Shown piece by piece: positions 4,564 to 5,801 of a DNA stretch of 5,801 bases. The translations under genes were made by a program, and so were the position numbers. The stretch is from Bacillota bacterium (GTDB lineage: Bacteria > Bacillota > Bacilli > Alicyclobacillales > Alicyclobacillaceae), in assembly GCA_021820805.1 (NCBI GenBank), contig JAKADF010000248.1, positions 1-5,801 of the forward strand, read 5' to 3'. The notes under the pieces are model-generated. The model did not search any database. It had not been told where the DNA came from and worked only from the letters and a program-made list of their open reading frames with translations. Within the stretch, counting starts at the first letter, position 1. Each line of letters begins with the position of its first letter.

Positions 4564-5801
4564 TTATGCTTTTATCTGTCTCCTTGATGCAATTGGAGCC
4601 ATCATGATTGGAAGTGCATGTTCCATTATTAGCTCGGGCCAATTTGCTGATGGAATCAGTTCTTTAAAAATTGGGATGAGCAAACTAGTTGTTCGAATAA
4701 GAAACATGTACTTAGCCTGTAATTGGATTGGGCTGTCGATGATAATTGATTTTATTGTATTGATTGTTTTACTAACTTGAGGTCCGGCCGTTCTGGCACC
4801 TGGGTTCCTTATTTCATTCAATAATTGATCTACCTTTGCGATAAATGGGGTTATGTCCGCACCTTTTTGAATATAACCAAGCGATTTTAATGCAGCAACA
4901 ATTGCTTCTGCTTTGCCCATCATAGTGGCCTGTAAAAGTCGACGGAAATTGGAAAGCTCCTCAACGTTAAAGATTCCAACCATACCGAAGTCCAAGAAGC
5001 AAACGTGTCCGTCCTGGAGAATGTAGAGATTTCCAGGGTGGGGGTCAAGATGTACGAAACCAAATGATAACAATTGCGAGAGATAAGAATTGAGCAAAAT
5101 GTTTACGATTTTATCGGGTTGAACCCCCCAAGATTTCCATTTCCCTGTATCAGTAATTTTTGCCCCTTCAATATATTCCATTACAATGATTTCTTTACGT
5201 GTTAATGCGTTGTACACATGAGGAACATGGATATTATCATTGTCTCTAAACAAATCTTTAAATTGGTACAACTGTTCTCTCTCCTGGAGGCAGTCTACTT
5301 CTCTAGAGACGATTTCAGTAAACTCTTTATGGAGTTCTACAAAATTCATTTTGGCTCGGATAGCTGGAAAGCGATGGGCAATTTTTGCAACAAGGAGTAA
5401 TGTGCCTAAATCTGTATGAACATACCGTCTAATATTTGGACGAAGGATTTTTACAGCAACAATCTCCCCAGTTGTAAGAACAGCTTTATGAACTTGTGCG
5501 AGCGATGCTGCTGCAACTGCGATTTTTTCGAAATGAGCAAAAACGGAATTCAATTTTCTACCAAGTGCTCTTTCTATTAGTGGGCCTACAATAGTGAATG
5601 GTTCTGCAGGCATTGTGTCTTGTAAATCTTTTAGTTCCTCGACGAACGCCTTAGGTAGTATATCTTCACGCATACTTAGGAATTGTCCAACCTTTACAAT
5701 TACACCTCGCAGCGAGAATGTTGTGTTTCGCATTCGGATCCCAGCGTGACGACAAATTTTATCAATTTGGTTTTGCCTCTGTGGTGATTCAGGCAATTGC
5801 T
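4564..5801 (-). CDS. AarF/UbiB (ABC1, ADCK) family atypical kinase, 5' end outside the window
   Basis: An atypical protein-kinase-like ATPase of the AarF/UbiB family, known in bacteria and mitochondria for supporting isoprenoid quinone synthesis; in a Firmicute the relevant quinone would be menaquinone, as inference. Numbering from the TTG at 5796, the family's KxGQ signature is at residues 35-38. The alanine-rich loop AAASLAQVH is at 95-103, the nucleotide-binding lysine is Lys116 in VAVKILRP, and the family's ExD motif is at 166-168. The catalytic HLDPHPGN is at 249-256 (Asp251, Asn256) and the DFG motif at 269-271. The frame is still open at the window edge and the KxGQ lies close to the TTG, so the true start is probably further right. 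About 140 residues follow the DFG, and I see no clear pair of C-terminal membrane helices of the UbiB type; this member may be soluble or only peripherally bound. It converges on the 117-residue gene. Confidence 0.9.
   Translation of the reverse strand, partial: QLPESPQRQNQIDKICRHAGIRMRNTTFSLRGVIVKVGQFLSMREDILPKAFVEELKDLQDTMPAEPFTIVGPLIERALGRKLNSVFAHFEKIAVAAASLAQVHKAVLTTGEIVAVKILRPNIRRYVHTDLGTLLLVAKIAHRFPAIRAKMNFVELHKEFTEIVSREVDCLQEREQLYQFKDLFRDNDNIHVPHVYNALTRKEIIVMEYIEGAKITDTGKWKSWGVQPDKIVNILLNSYLSQLLSFGFVHLDPHPGNLYILQDGHVCFLDFGMVGIFNVEELSNFRRLLQATMMGKAEAIVAALKSLGYIQKGADITPFIAKVDQLLNEIRNPGARTAGPQVSKTINTIKSIIIDSPIQLQAKYMFLIRTTSLLIPIFKELIPSANWPELIMEHALPIMMAPIASRRQIKA

Overview
This window looks like ordinary Firmicutes chromosome, most likely Bacillales. 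The strongest evidence is the gene pair yojF-bshB2, which belongs to the bacillithiol (low-molecular-weight thiol) genes of Bacillus relatives. Strong GGGAGG-type ribosome binding sites, U-tract terminators and an AT-leaning base composition agree with this. A member of the Alicyclobacillaceae or a nearby family is possible, but I cannot settle that by reading. I see no insertion sequence, phage gene, CRISPR array, tRNA or rRNA.

Layout, left to right. Bases 1-482 hold no convincing gene. They contain a nested inverted repeat at the left edge, a plausible sigma-A promoter and a GC-rich hairpin just before the first gene. A two-gene operon follows: a metallo-beta-lactamase-fold hydrolase (483-1112) whose stop codon overlaps the start of a cytoplasmic asparaginase (1112-2083). 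It ends in a probable terminator. A gene-poor spacer of about 340 bases, with two small dyads, leads to the second operon, yojF (2425-2775) and bshB2 (2803-3471), closed by a clear terminator. A third unit encodes two very small unrecognised proteins: a 66-residue soluble protein (3708-3908) and a 45-residue protein with one membrane segment (3926-4063). An unrecognised 117-residue protein (4145-4498) comes next. A bidirectional terminator then separates it from a convergent AarF/UbiB-family atypical kinase (complement of 4564-5801), which runs off the right edge.

The best-understood function is bacillithiol synthesis by BshB2, which removes acetate from GlcNAc-malate. The asparaginase would release aspartate and ammonia in the cytoplasm; its coupling to the hydrolase suggests a shared task that I cannot name. 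The AarF-like protein belongs to a family tied to isoprenoid quinone metabolism. No single new system spans the window. The parts most worth a second look are the two-peptide operon, the orphan 117-residue protein, the asparaginase's missing catalytic tyrosine, and several perfect dyads that have no assigned role.
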